A stretch of 64,000 bases of DNA from Malus domestica (taxonomy: Eukaryota; Streptophyta; Magnoliopsida; Rosales; Rosaceae). The stretch spans positions 33,181,501 through 33,245,500 of the forward strand of contig NC_091670.1 in NCBI RefSeq assembly GCF_042453785.1, written 5' to 3'. The position numbers and the translations under genes were made by a program. Under the pieces are notes generated by a model. That model searched no databases and was not told where the DNA came from. It worked only from the letters and a program-made list of their open reading frames with translations. Positions 51,404 through 63,884 of the stretch are shown here, piece by piece (within the stretch, counting starts at the first letter, position 1; each line of letters starts with the position of its first letter).

Positions 51404-54400
51404 ATGTCGGCCTCAATCTTCGAAGACGGCTTCTCCTCCGACCGGCTCTTCAACCAGGGCTACTCCTACACATACGATGACGTCATCTTCCTCCCTCACT
51501 ACATCGACTTCCCCACCGACTCCGTCCATCTAGCCTCCAACCTCAGCCGCCGCGTCCCTCTCTCGATTCCCTGCGTCTCGTCGCCGATGGACACAGTCAC
51601 CGAGTCCCACATGGCCATTTCGATGGCCGCACTCGGCGGCATAGGCATCATCCACTCCAACTTGACGTCGTCCGAGCAAGCCCACATGGTCCGGTCCGTC
51701 AAGTCCCGCCGGGTCCCGCTTCTTTCGAGCCCCGTCTTCAAATCCCCAAGCGATCGAATCCAATCTGACGACGTTTTCGACGCTTCGAATCCCTATGTCC
51801 TGGTTACTGAGAGTGGCAGCCCCAATTCGAAGCTTTTGGGGTACGTGGCGGGCAAGGATTGGGTGAAATTGGGGGACAAGGAGGTGAAGATTTACGATTA
51901 CATGGTGAACTGTACGGACTTCACGGTGCCGTGGAGTTACGATTTGGGGGCGATTGGGGAGTACATGGAGGAGAAAAAGCGAGATGTGGTGGCGACTGTG
52001 AGGGACAATGAGGTTGTGGATGTGGTGGCGAAGGAGGAGGTGGAGAGGATCAAAGGGTACCCCAAGTTGGGGGTTGGGACGGTGGGTCCGGACAGGACGT
52101 GGCGGGTCGGGGCGGCGATCGGCACAAGGGAGTCGGATAAGGAGAGATTGGAGGAGTTGGTGAAGGCAGGGGTGGATGTAGTGGTGTTGGATAGCTCTCA
52201 GGGGAACTCCATTTATCAGATTGAGATGATAAAGTATGTGAAGAAAATGTACTCGAGTTTGGATGTAGTTGGCGGGAATGTGGTGACGGTGAGTCAGGCG
52301 CAGAATTTGATTCAGGCTGGTGTTGACGGGTTGAGGGTTGGAATGGGGTCTGGCTCAATTTGTACCACTCAAGAGGTTTGCGCTGTTGGTCGTGGGCAGG
52401 TATAAAGATGCCTTCTTTTCGTTAGTTGTTGCTTTTGTGATTGATACTTTAGTTTGTGTTCTCATTGTTGCGGCTAATTTAAAGATTTGTAGAATCTGGA
52501 GGTGTTGAAAGTTATCATATTTTTAGTGATCGGTTTAATTTCTTGAATTCTTTGTGGATGAAAAATATTTGATTAAGGATTTGTTAATCTATGACATTGT
52601 GCCTAACAATCGTTGTTCGGATGGGTGTTTTACTATTTAGTTACTAGATTCTTCGGAACATAGGGCATAGAAAACAAAGATTCGACTTTAGCTTCTGGCA
52701 GTGACAACCCTTTGATGGACTAAAACAGTGTAGTTTCTGGCGTGAAAAAATGTATAATTACATTTTGGAACATGTTGAATACTTTGTTTGACGTTTTGTT
52801 CCTCAGGTTGCTCAATGCTATACCATTTTATGACCAAAGTTGTTTTGGTTTTGGTGATATGTTTCAGGCAACTGCTGTTTACAAGGTTGCATCTATTGCT
52901 TCACAAAGTGGTGTGCCTGTGATTGCTGATGGTGGAATTTCCAATTCTGGACACATTGTCAAGGCTTTGGTCCTTGGGGCTTCTACTGTCATGATGGGAA
53001 GCTTCTTAGCTGGAAGCACTGAGGCTCCCGGGGTTTTTGTGTATCAGGTATGTCTGGGACTTACTCATGTTTTTATTGCTGGAACAGGTATATTGCTCAT
53101 ACCATAAGATATTAAATCTACTTGAACATTGTGGATGCAAATTTCTCCTCCTTGATCTTGGACAAAAATGCACCTACAAAACAAATAACACCTTAGGTCA
53201 AGGCCAAGAGCCTCACGCGCCCACGATGAATGAGGGGGCTTTGGTCGAAGAACCTCCGATGCCAAAGTTAGAATTTAAAGAGAAAAATGTTTGAGAGTTT
53301 TGGAGAATTTTAGCAAGAGTGAAGACTTAGGTTTTTACATAAAATGGGGTTCAATATATAAAGCATGGCTAGTCCCCTTGGGAGAGAAGGTGGCCGGCCC
53401 TTTGTGTATTTTTTTGGTGTAATTGGTAGTTTAATTAGCCATTTAATAGATTAATTAGGTAATAAATCTATTAATTAGCTAATTAACATAATTTCAAAGG
53501 AATGTTTTGGAGGTTACCTTGTGGAGAAGATATGTTGAGGATAGATGAAATAGGTTTAAAAATAAATACCTATTTGGGCACCTTTGACTTGATTGAGGGA
53601 TAATTGTCCACTGCTCGCGCGTAAGAATCCTGATGTGCCTTGAGGGTAATTTTGTCCTTTTTATCAAAAAATCCACGTGTCGCCTTTTGATTATTTTTGG
53701 CTCCACAAACATTTTCGTTTGTATGAGTGCTTACTACACATGTCTTTTCTAGTACTTTGACAACTTTTTGAGCGGTTTAAGGAGTTTATTAGGCAGAATT
53801 ATGGATACTGAATTGCAAATGTGATTGGTAAAGAAACTTACCTAGAAGATATGTGTTTCTAAGTTTGTTATACATCCTGAGTTATTTCTCATCCTTTTTG
53901 GACTGCATCAATATTGTTCGATGGATCAATCATTGATGTGTTATGATTTGCCATCAAAATTTAATGCTTTTACATCATTAGGAGTGCCATCGGTATGTTT
54001 GCATGGACTCTCTCTCTGATGGCCTGAACTTAGTAAGTTTGAAGCCCACATACAGTAAGGGGTTAACCCAAGTGGCAAAATGGGTTAGGATTAAGGCTAA
54101 ATAAGGGTCCAGTTCCTTGAAATTGTGATTGGGTTTTTCATGGATGCATGTCAAAGCTAAACTTATGCGGAACTGTATTGGACATAGTATTTCATTTCTG
54201 TCTTTCCCTTTTTTTTTTTTTTTTATTAGGAAAACTAATGAAAAGGGCTTGAAAACTTTGAGTTTTAACGATAAGGACAAAATAAAGGGTAAAGTGAATA
54301 GTACCAGGATTGACTTTTTAGTGTAAAAGTGTGGTTTTTCATTAAAGTGAACAGTACCGGGAGCTTTTCGTTAAAGTTCCCTTTTTAATTTTTATGGTAA

Positions 54401-55495
54401 TTAGCTTATTAAGCAATTTTAACAGAGGGTCTTCGCTATCTAACCTACGACCCACATGATGTATCTTGCTCTATTTCTGAACTAAAAGTAAAAGTTGTCT
54501 ATATAAATTGCACTAGATTTCTTTAATAAAATTGTTTCTTCTCAAAAAAAAAAAAAAATGCACTAGATTTTCAGTATACTTGTCTTTTATAAGCAACATG
54601 CTGTTTGTTATTTCTTTGTCATTGTTAATTAGATTTCTGCGTGCTTAACCTCTATTAAGGAAACAGTTTGATATAAGTGATTTCATGTTTTCTATTAGAA
54701 TGGTCGCCGAGTCAAAAAATATCGAGGCATGGGATCTCTTGAAGCAATGACAAAAGGAAGTGATCAGAGGTACTTGGGTGATACAGCTAAGCTGAAAATT
54801 GCACAGGGGGTAGTTGGGGCGGTTGTAGACAAAGGTTCTGTTTTGAAGTTCATACCATACACAATGCAAGCTGTGAAACAAGGTTTCCAAGATCTTGGTG
54901 CTTCTTCATTGCAGTCCGCTCATGACCTCTTAAAATCAAGCGTTTTAAGGCTAGAGGTAAGTAGACCATTTTGCAGACGTTGTTGTGATACTCATAACAT
55001 CGTTATTAAGGATGTCATTTTAGTTTTATGCTTTAAATGAGAATTGATATTGTAGCCAATGTTTCTTTCGATAACTTACTTCTTACTCTTTCATAGTCTG
55101 TTCCATACCATGTTGTATTCTTGTTCAACAATATTAGGTTAAACTACCAAAAGGAGTGGGGAAGAAACCTATTAATCTAGAGTATTGTCATTCTGTGTCA
55201 CTCATTTTCAGACACTTACTTACAGAAAAGAAACCTGTAACCTCTCGCGGTTTTCACTGACCCCGCTTACTTCTTAGATAGTTTTCCATCCCCATATATT
55301 ACCTCAGGAAAAGCGCACTACACGATTACCTTGTTGTTGCTCAAGGAATCTGAGATGTAATGATGGTCGTATCAAGAACTAATATGGTTTCTCAATCAGT
55401 TGACAATGTATTTTACTATGCAGGTAAGAACAGGAGCAGCACAAGTAGAAGGTGGAGTTCATGGTCTGGTTTCTTACGAGAAGAAATCGTTTTGA
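51404..55495 (+). CDS. IMPDH: Inosine-5'-monophosphate dehydrogenase (4 exons)
   Basis: Exons 51404-52399, 52868-53047, 54699-54956 and 55424-55495 join in frame to 501 residues with GT-AG introns. The enzyme oxidises IMP to XMP with NAD, the committed step of guanine nucleotide synthesis in the cytosol. The start [20 protein letters not shown] is the family start. The catalytic loop [11 protein letters not shown] holds Cys at about 320. The IMP-binding [16 protein letters not shown] is in exon 2. The flap with [10 protein letters not shown] (about 400-409) is in exon 3. A CBS pair occupies roughly 110-225. The end SYEKKSF is encoded by exon 4. Length fits plant IMPDH (about 503). Intron 2 is 1.65 kb and carries a MITE. 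Confidence 0.95.
53100..53720. other. TE-like sequence in IMPDH intron 2
   Basis: The stretch has repeat-like words (aggtcaaggccaagagcctc, ctccgatgccaaagtt) and a long region without coding. I could not place its ends or superfamily. It inflates intron 2. Confidence 0.35.
54229..54381. mobile_element. 152-bp MITE (copy 2), in IMPDH intron 2
   Basis: Nearly identical to 37995-38146 in the same orientation, from ggaaaactaatgaaaag to gttccc. It lies well inside the intron and away from splice sites. Confidence 0.65.
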
Positions 55496-55958
55496 TGGTT
55501 ATATCTTTTCAGCTTTTCTCATTCCTGCCGGTGACTGCTGTCTTGGGGAATTGGTGAACTCTTCCGTGTTCCATGTTGCATCTGATATCGCCAATTTAGC
55601 ATGAATAACAAGGGCGAGCCTGTCAAACTGCTACTGGGTCTTTCTAAGCAGCGAAAGTTTTGGTCTCAAACGGTTCTCTGGTAATTTTGTTGGTTGCCAT
55701 GAGAGCTCCCAATCTGCCTGCATTGGTTTGACTCTGCATTTAAAACGTGACATATGACCATTTAGAATTTATCTAGTTATGTTTGTTACTAGTTTTCATT
55801 AGGAATCATTATTAAATAATGCGGTTTCAATTGTTTACAACATAGTTGTTTTTGTTTTTTTTTTTTTTTTTTTTTTAAATATAAGTTTTTAGGCACATGA
55901 GCAAACAGAAAAGGGAGAGAGAAGCAGAGACAGCCGCTAAATATTAGATGTTACAAAC
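55496..55958 (+). other. IMPDH 3' UTR and downstream sequence
   Basis: Probably the IMPDH 3' UTR to about 55800, followed by a long T run near 55860. No gene. Confidence 0.4.
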
Positions 55959-57370
55959 TAGGGGTGGAATAAAATACCAAAAAAACCAAACCTACCGAAG
56001 CCGAACTGAACCGAATGGACGATACCGAAAATTTTGTACCCGAAGCTGAACCGAAACCGAAAATTTCGGTAAGAGATTTGGCATGAAATTTAGATTAGTT
56101 CGATAAGACCAAACCGAACTAAAATATATATATATATTGTTTTAATTTGTAATATTAATTTTTTTATAGTCATTGGATTTATCTCAATCGTTCACTCAAA
56201 ATCAACCTTTTACTCTGGACCTCATCTCACTCAGATCACTCTCTCCCGACTCTTCCTCCCAACCTTGAACCTCGACTCCTTGAGCTCTCCTCCTCCCCTA
56301 ACTTCGTCGCCCGATTTCCCACTCCGGCCACCCATGCCACTTCACAATGACCTCCACAACTAACTCTTTTTTGAAACTCCTCTTTGTCTCAAGGTCCATT
56401 TCTCTCTCTCGACTCTTTTCTCTTTCAGTTCGTCTTCTCTTCTTCCTTAACCCAGTAACCCAATTTTTGTCTTTCTCGATTCAGCCCATTTGAGCCCAAA
56501 CCACCTGATCTTGACTCTGGCCCCACCCACCCTCTCTCTCGACCTCTCTCTGTGTTTCACCTCTGCCGACTCTCTTCGGTCGATCTCAACTCCGACACAT
56601 CATACCCACAACACCACATGTCTCTCTCTCTACTCCTCTTCGACTCTCTCTCTCGATCAAGTCTCACTCAATGTAAGAAATTTTCCCTTTAATTCGTCAT
56701 ATTTCAATTAGGATTTCGATTTGGGATTTTGAAATGGGGATTAGAGTTCCGATTTGGATTTCGAATTTTGATTTGAGATTAGAAGATTGTTGAGGTCAGA
56801 CCTTTTCGTGTAATGGTTGAGATTAGGGATTGTTGAGGTCTGTACTGTAATGGTGTACTAATGCAATTGCAGCAATTTGTTTCCTTTCAATAGGAATTTT
56901 TGAATTAATGTGATCATAGTAAGATACAAACTTTTTCATTAAATTGATGTAATTCTAATAATTACAAGTATTTTTGCCCGGGAAATGGAGAGGAATAGAG
57001 CACATGAGTTTAGGCCCATAGCTTAACATTTGGGGCTGAAAAGGTTTGGTTTTGGTATTTCGCCCTCTTTTTCCGAACAATTTCGGTTCAGTTTTTGAAA
57101 CGACCATTTCGGTTCGTTAACCTAAACCAAACCACCCCTAATTATAAGTAGTATATATTCGTACTGTCGTTTTCTCTTTATCGATTTGATTTATTAAATA
57201 TATAAAAGATTAAAAAAAGAGGAGTACGTGGAAGATAAACGTTAATGAGGAAATCACCTCTTAATCATTAGTCTACCACGCTTGCAAGTGTATTCTATAT
57301 AAGTGACAAATGCGCGATTTACAATTAGTACATGATGTTAATCTTTGAACTTTCTTAGTTAGGAGAAGTT
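55959..57370 (-). repeat. Inverted copy of block A, with hAT-type ends
   Basis: It matches 15722-16254 plus 22639-23300 in inverted orientation and without the copia insertion, so it represents the empty-site form. Within it, taggggtgg (55959-55967) and ccaccccta (57132-57140) are inverted ends of a hAT-like unit rich in ccgaa/ttcgg words. No matching 8-bp duplication is evident. The frame 56490-56711 is not supported. Confidence 0.65.
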
Positions 57371-57659
57371 TTTTTGAGTATCCAATATTTAAGCAAGTAC
57401 TCCATGTGTTATAAAATAAAGACACAAAAAAAAATATATCATTTGCTTCACTTGTATTATGGCATGCAAAGTATTGCTTAAATACCCTATACTTAACCAA
57501 TTGAGTTACAAGTTTTATTATTTAGCCATATTTAAAAGAACGAATTTAGTAAAATCCGGGATATATGTATAATAGTAAGATGTCTAGATGATTATTTGTC
57601 AAATTGTCAAATGGTACCATTATTGATCGTATATTTTTATATTAGAGTATGTCATTCTA

Positions 57660-58135
57660 ATCCTCCTTAAAATAAGGAGACACTATTTTTGAAACCAAAT
57701 CAAGAATGAGACACTATTTCTAAAACTAAACCAATAGGTGGAAACTATTTATGAAACTAGACCAAGAAAGAAACACTATCTACGAAACTAAACCAAGAAA
57801 GAGACACTATTTATGAAACTGTACCAATTGCTATACACTATTTATGAAATTGGACCAAGAACTAGACACTATTTATGAAACTGGACCAAGAACAAGGTCA
57901 CTATTTATGAAAGTGGACAAAAAACTAGGCACTATTTATAAAACTAGACCACTATTTATGAAAGTGAAACAAGAACTAGACAATTTTTATGAAATTGGAT
58001 CAATAAGGAGACACTATTTATGAAACTGGATCAATAAGTAGACATTATTTATGAAACCAAATCAAGAATGAGACACTATTTTCAAAACTAAACCAATAGC
58101 TGAAAACTATTTATGAAACAAGACCAAAAAAGAAA
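57660..58135 (+). repeat. 31-bp minisatellite, left part
   Basis: Roughly 15 diverged units of cactatttatgaaactgga plus ccaagaactaga (31 bp). Units vary at several positions and a few are partial. It resumes at 59505. Confidence 0.8.
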
Positions 58136-59500
58136 CACTACAAAAAAAGTAGTCATTACCGACGACGATTTTCTGAGGGCCCAAAAAAACTGTTGTAAAA
58201 AACACATTTTGCGACCATAAAATATGAGCCGTCGGTAACATGGCATGAAACAAATTTTTATTACCAACGCACATGATGTACTCGGAAAAAGTCTCAAGTT
58301 TCCTCGGAATTGTACTTTTGTTTGGCGGGAAGAACTGGCGCTAGTTATATTAACGACGAGTAAAGTTCTTATAGGAAATAGAATGGTTATTTCTGAAGGT
58401 TTACTCATGTTGACGAAATTGATTTAGTATTTTCGAGGGAAAAAAGTCTTCTCGGTAATGTTTTTATATTTTTGAGGGAAAAAAAGTTTTCTCAGTAATG
58501 ATTTTATATTTTCGAGGGTGATTAGTTGTTGTCAAAAGTAATCATATTTTTTCCGACAAAATTTTTTCTTTGTCAGAATAAATTTTAAGGCATATGGTTT
58601 TGTTGGAATCAATTATTTACTAAAGGTCACATGTGTCGTTTGAATATTCTTGAAATAAGTTTGATGCTTAATTTAAATTCTACAATAAATAGATTATATA
58701 GCTTAGAATACATATGGAGAAAATTGGACCATAAAATTAAAAATAAAACCATTGAGCAAAAAGGTTTATAACTTAATATAGTATTCTATGATAAAGAAAT
58801 AATTTGCATGCCTTTGTTAAATCATAACATTTGTCATGGACATTGAACAAAGTATAACCACATCACTTCCACAACTAAATTTTCAGATAAAAAAAAAACA
58901 CACACAATCACAATGAGAGCTTATCCCACAATTTCATCATCTTCGTCATCATTTTGGTTGGCTTGAATACCCCCATGCGCCTCTTCTTCTTGGTATGGCT
59001 CATCATCATCATCATCAACATTAGGCATCTCATAAACATTTCTAGGCTTCGTTTCCACCACATAACTCCAAGTCTTGTTTTTAATCTCTCTCACATAAAA
59101 AGCTTGGGTTGCTTGGTTTGCCAGCACAAATGGCTCTTTAGTATTCAACTTGCGAGTTGTATTAATACTAATTATTCCATAATGATCTATCTTATAACCT
59201 GTTCTTTTTCGCACAATGTCATACCACTCACAATTGAACAATACAACTCTATTGCCTTCTGTGTAACGAAGCTCAACCACGTCTTTTAATACTTCATACC
59301 AAGGCACACTATCAATCAGATTCTCCCCCTTAACCATAACTCCACAATTTTGTGTTTTTTTATTCTCATCATGTTGCAATGTATGAAACCTAAACCCACT
59401 CATATAGTAACCAGGATAATATTTTACTCGCCTTTCCGGACCGAGAGCCAACGAAAGCATTTGCTTATCAACTTTGTTATCATAGTATAGTTGTACCAAT
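58136..59500 (-). mobile_element. CACTA (En/Spm) fragment within the minisatellite
   Basis: A CACTA end, cactacaaaaaaagtagtc, starts at 58136 and is followed by subterminal words such as ccgacgacg and gccgtcggtaa. The opposite TIR is not found. Toward 59500 the sequence runs into the 31-bp repeat, so the element is truncated there. It carries one ORF on the minus strand. Confidence 0.65.
58921..59499 (-). CDS. DUF4216-like protein from CACTA transposon (partial)
   Basis: 192 codons. The stretch with GVMVKGENLIDSVPWYEVL, then VELRYTEGNRVVLFNCEWYD and PFVLANQATQAFYVREI, matches the DUF4216 domain of plant CACTA element proteins (by family recall; no search was run). The acidic tail DDDDDEPYQEEE is typical of its C terminus. 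The N-terminal part is missing: upstream DNA is minisatellite and the frame starts at a non-ATG codon. The start is not reliable. Its function in transposition is unknown to me. Confidence 0.7.
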   Translation of the reverse strand: MVQLYYDNKVDKQMLSLALGPERRVKYYPGYYMSGFRFHTLQHDENKKTQNCGVMVKGENLIDSVPWYEVLKDVVELRYTEGNRVVLFNCEWYDIVRKRTGYKIDHYGIISINTTRKLNTKEPFVLANQATQAFYVREIKNKTWSYVVETKPRNVYEMPNVDDDDDEPYQEEEAHGGIQANQNDDEDDEIVG

Positions 59501-59504
59501 TGCT

Positions 59505-59935
59505 ATACATTATTTATGAAACTGGACTAATAACTAGACACTATTTATTAAACTGAACCAAGAACAAGGCCACTATTTATGAAACTGGACAAAGAACTAC
59601 GCACTATTTATGAAACTGGACCAAGAATTAAGTCACTATTTATGAAAGTGGAACAAGAATTAGGCACTATTCAAAAGCTAAACTAATAGGTGAAAACTAT
59701 TTATGAAACTAGATTGAGAAAGAAACACTATTTATGAAACTAGACCAAGAAAGAGACACTATTCATGAAACTGTACTAAGTGTTATACACTATTTATGAA
59801 ACAAGACAAAAAACTAGGCATTATTTATGAAATTTGACTAAGAACAAGATCACTATTTATGAAAGTGGACCAAGAACTAGACACTATTTATAAAACTAGA
59901 CCAATAACTGACTATTAATGAAAGCGGAAACAAAT
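59505..59935 (+). repeat. 31-bp minisatellite, right part
   Basis: About 14 more units of the same 31-bp family in the same direction as the left part, including the variant unit with ccaattgctatacac seen on both sides of the CACTA fragment. Confidence 0.8.
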
Positions 59936-60492
59936 TAAACATGTCAAACCATTGTTTGTCTCAATTAATACGAGACTCCCACTATTTCATCTCCCATTAA
60001 ACCTTTTTGTTTAGTAATACACATCACACACACAAATACATCCTATTTTCTTTTTCTTTAACAAATACTAAAAAAATTTGTCCTTAAAGATGCTCTCAAG
60101 CTCTTAGGGTGTGTTTGTTGTACCGGACTGTCTCAAACTGGACTAGCTGCAGGGACTAAGCTGGACTGTCTTAGACTAGACTAAGCTAGACTAGCTTAGT
60201 GAAGCGTTTGGTGCAGTGTCGGACTAAGAAGTAGGATAATGAAAACAGTACTGTCACCGGTTTGATGTTTGCTCAGACTAGTACTACATTATTGTTCTAC
60301 TTTAATTGTTTTTTTATATTAAATATATTATTAAAATTAATAATATTGGATGAGAGTGTGACTCAATAAAAATACAAAAACCAAATTTTCTTGCCAACGA
60401 AAGAAACATACATGATTCAAGAGTAGCATTGTTCCAAACATGAATATAACAAAGTGTTTTCCCAACAATCGACAGGGTTCATGACACTTTTC

Positions 60493-60888
60493 TTAATTAT
60501 TCACCTTTGGTTTAAAGTTGTAGATTAAAGTTAAAGGTATTTGAGTATAACGAAATTTGATGTCTGACAAGTTCAGTTTTTTACTCAATTGTGAAATAAT
60601 TACTTGGAATTGCTCTTGTATGTATAAGCCAATTTCAGTCCATACCATGACAATTGCATTCAATCCCAAGACCACAACCATGCGAGGCAAAAAACCAAAA
60701 CGATTAGAACCAAATCCACCCCACACATCATTAACTTGAAAGAAATAGTTCTCTGACAAGTCATCATTTTGTTTACATGCTTCCACACATACTCGCAACC
60801 TGAAAATACATTGAACCAACACAAGGGCATGTCCGAAATCTAGACATATAGTTTTCATTTGAAACGACGTTTGAAACTTCAAGTACAT
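60493..60888 (-). CDS. Unrecognised ORF in the Pack-type element
   Basis: 131 codons. It contains VNDVWGGFGSNRFGF and a hydrophobic stretch around MVVVLGLNAIVMVW that could be a membrane segment. I do not recognise it. It may be another captured host fragment, since it lies inside the element beyond the GDI pieces, or it may not code. Confidence 0.25.
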   Translation of the reverse strand: MYLKFQTSFQMKTICLDFGHALVLVQCIFRLRVCVEACKQNDDLSENYFFQVNDVWGGFGSNRFGFLPRMVVVLGLNAIVMVWTEIGLYIQEQFQVIISQLSKKLNLSDIKFRYTQIPLTLIYNFKPKVNN

Positions 60889-61059
60889 TTAAATGACAAT
60901 ATATAACATATCAAGTCTATGATTAAAAATGAGTGTTAACTCATATAATCCTCCACGGTATGAGGATTACCACCGCCACGGGTAAGGTAACTTAAGTAGC
61001 TCAGTGTACTTGGAACAAAGCACAATTATCACTTCAAGCACCACATGCAGCTTTGCTAT

Positions 61060-62800
61060 TCATTCTTCTGCAGCACTAGTAGCACTTAGGTCCACACTGA
61101 GGTCAAGAACCTGCTCAAACATTCCAGGAAATTTGGTTAAACCTTATATGAAAGACATGGTTCTATGAAACAGTAAAAAGAAACAAAGGGATCACTCGGG
61201 ATGAATAAATATTCACCAACAAGCTATTGGTTCGAAGTATGCACGAGTTCCCCAAAGGCCTGCTCTAAATACCACTGTTTTCTCCTTTTGGTAGTAGTTT
61301 GGAGTCGAAATGATAGTAGGATGATATTAATATGCATCAAGCAAGTGTTACCATGAAACCTTTCCAACAGTTATAGAATAATATAACTGACTATACCCTC
61401 CACCCGATATAACATTGCAATTGCATATCCAATTACACAACAGAAATTTAAAAATTATGGTTTAGACATTGTATGCATATAAACTATACCATTCCTTTCT
61501 TTCTATTAAAGAAAACCCATTTCCTTGCCATAGCATAAAACAACTTAGTCATGGGATTGTTTTTTCTAAAGCAACAGTTACAAAGGACCTTCTCAAATAT
61601 GCACACGACATTCATTGCAAAATTAAAATTGGTCCCAAACAAAAGATAAGAGAACTCACATATCTGATCTGCAACCCAACTGCTTCTGTGGCAGGATAAC
61701 CTACACTGAGTGAGATTCATTGGTGTTTGGAATTGGGTGGCTCATGATGGCAATAACTCTTGCAACCTTACCAACCTTCCTAACCTGTCAAAATGCAATA
61801 ACTTTTCAGTAAGTGTTGGGGAATAAGCATTTTTCTTCACCCTTCAAGCAAGATACAGAAGAACAGAGAAGATATTGTGTCCCTTGCAGACCTATAAATA
61901 AAAACAACCATATGCATACTTGTAAGGCATAAGATGAACATAAAACTAATATTAACGTCCCACCACCTTTAAATACTTTACTCAGAAAGGTTTACCTTGT
62001 TAGGCAAGTAAGAAGGATCACATACAACTTTTTTGCACTTAGCAGTTTCCCCTTCAGATGTGACACCGATAACTTTCCCTTCCTCGTTGAACTCTACCTA
62101 GCATCATGCATCAAACTCAGTGTCTAGACAGGAATTAAACACAAACTAATGCAAAATGAAAGAGTGTTAAACCCAAGAAAACAGTGTAAGGATTACCTTG
62201 CACTCAGGCTTATTCAACATATAAGTCCCACCATAAACTGTACTCAGGCTTATTCAACATCTATGAACCCCGACTAGTATTTACCTTCATTCTTTTCATA
62301 GTATCTAGAGCAGGCTCATTCAGGTAGCAATCATCCCTATGAAGTGCCAAAGCATGCCTAATGAAGTCAACATTGTTGTCATCAAGACCATATTTTCTGT
62401 CAAAACATCAACCATACAAAAATATAAATAAATGTTCTTGGATTGTTACTTTATCAAAATAAGACCAACTTTCTTTTCTACAAGGAACCCTATACAATAG
62501 AAAACATAGACAAAGCATTGGTACCAATGAGATTGTAAAGACACAAGTTATGATTCTTCTTAGAATGATTATAGAGTTCATTTGCAAAAAAGGTTATTGC
62601 CCTAGCACTTACGCGATCAAATCTCTAGTGGTCACTCTTGTTAAGTTCATTCCCTCATGTGTTTTAGGATCAGTTTCACTATAATCTTGAACATATAGAA
62701 TGAACTTGCGTGCAATGAGCTTTTCAATCAGACCCATGAGTGGAGATTTAAGGGCCTCCATGTAGTTACTGGAACCTTGTGAACCTGTTGCAACAAGTGA
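61060..62800 (-). pseudogene. GDI: Rab GDP-dissociation inhibitor fragment, transduplicated
   Basis: GDI extracts prenylated Rab GTPases from membranes. Exon-like blocks on the minus strand, with splice signals kept: about 62613-62790 (MEALKSPLMGL, YVQDYSETDPKTHEGM), 62285-62396 (KYGLDDNNVDF, HALALHRDDCYLNEPALD), 62197-62235 (YGGTYMLNKPECK), 61996-62097 ([20 protein letters not shown]), 61660-61784 (KVGKVARVIAIMSHPIPNTN), 61060-61110 (VLDLSVDLSATSAAEE). Lesions: a frameshift just before MEALKSP, loss of the block between exons two and three, TAG at 61701-61703 in the HSVQ-type position, and absence of the exon(s) preceding the last. N-terminal nucleotide-dinucleotide-like fold sequence is absent. 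Confidence 0.85.
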
Positions 62801-63663
62801 GATCCCACCCATAAGGTTTAAGATGAAATTTATACAGGACAATGTGTGAGTGTAGTTACTAAATGCAACTCAACTCATTTCTCAAACCCGATACCAAAAT
62901 CCAAAAACTCTAGTCCAACATGATACCAAAATCTATTGAAACTAGACCTAAATTACAAATTTAACTTTGCATCCTCCCTTACAACAGCAATTTCATGATG
63001 ATTATCATCATTTTGGGACTGAAATGGCATAAAATGTGAAAACCCCAAATTCTAATCTCAATTTGACCCTAAAAATTAAAACCTTAATTTTTTTAATTTG
63101 TTCAAGTGCAGAGGTTTATTATTGAAAATTTCTCAAACCCAAAGCACCTAACTCAAATAAAGCCCAGTAATACCACGATCTACAAAACAAATTGAAGAAA
63201 TAATGTCGGATTCGAAGTTTACCAGACAAGAGGAGCATATGAGGGCCAGCAGGATGCAGTTGAGGGTGAGCAGGACGCAGAGATGAGGATGAGGAGGACG
63301 ACGATGAGGGAGCAGGGTGAGGATCAAATTGCAGGAGAAGGGAGATGACGGGATTAGAGGGCAGCTTAGCAGTCCTCTCCGAATCGGGGGGTCTCGCTAA
63401 GACCTGTTAGCGAGGGACTCAATCAAGGCGAGTCCCTACTAGTCCCACTAAACTTAGTCCAGGTAGGGAACAAACACAAGACTAGACTAAAACTTAGTCC
63501 AATCTAGTTTAATGAGGGCTAGTGATGCCAAACAAACACACCCTTAGAGTCCATGTCCTTTTTCTAGCAGACATAATTAACCATAAAGTATTAGTTGAGA
63601 GCGAGGTTGGAAAACAAGGCCAAGGATTTTAGGAGTCGCGAGCAACATTGGTTGTCATATATG

Positions 63664-63884
63664 GGAAAGGATCCATGCTGGATCTTTTCCTAGGAATCCT
63701 AAGGATCCCGTGATCTCATCCGTTTATCGTATATCGTGTGGTCAGAAATCGTTTCAAAATTTTAAATTTTAAATTAAATATGAATAGTACCTAACGAAAA
63801 CTAACTACACGATATAAGATGAACGAGTGAGATCACGGGATCCCTAGGATAGCTAGGAAAGAGATCCAGCAAGGATCCTTTTCC
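63664..63884. mobile_element. 221-bp Mutator-like MITE with 10-bp TSD
   Basis: The ends ggaaaggatcc and ggatccttttcc form long inverted arms (about 60 bp, with tgctggatct, gatctcat and cacggg words paired). A perfect 10-bp duplication gtcatatatg is at 63654-63663 and 63885-63894. A 9-10-bp duplication fits Mutator-like elements. No coding. Confidence 0.75.

Larger units (their letters stand above)
60107..63543. mobile_element. Pack-type Harbinger-like element with captured RabGDI
   Basis: The ends gggtgtgtttgtt and, reverse-complemented, gggtgtgtttgtt are flanked by tta on both sides (60104-60106 and 63544-63546). Both subterminal zones are rich in gactaag/actag words. The TTA duplication and G-rich 13-bp ends fit PIF/Harbinger. 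No transposase is visible. The interior holds exon pieces of a Rab GDP-dissociation inhibitor with introns, so this looks like a transduplicating, non-autonomous element. Confidence 0.7.

Noticed and set aside
56230..56711. CT-rich open frame 56490-56711
   Set aside because: It is part of the dispersed repeat, with the inverted copy at 22930-23300 showing no conserved frame.
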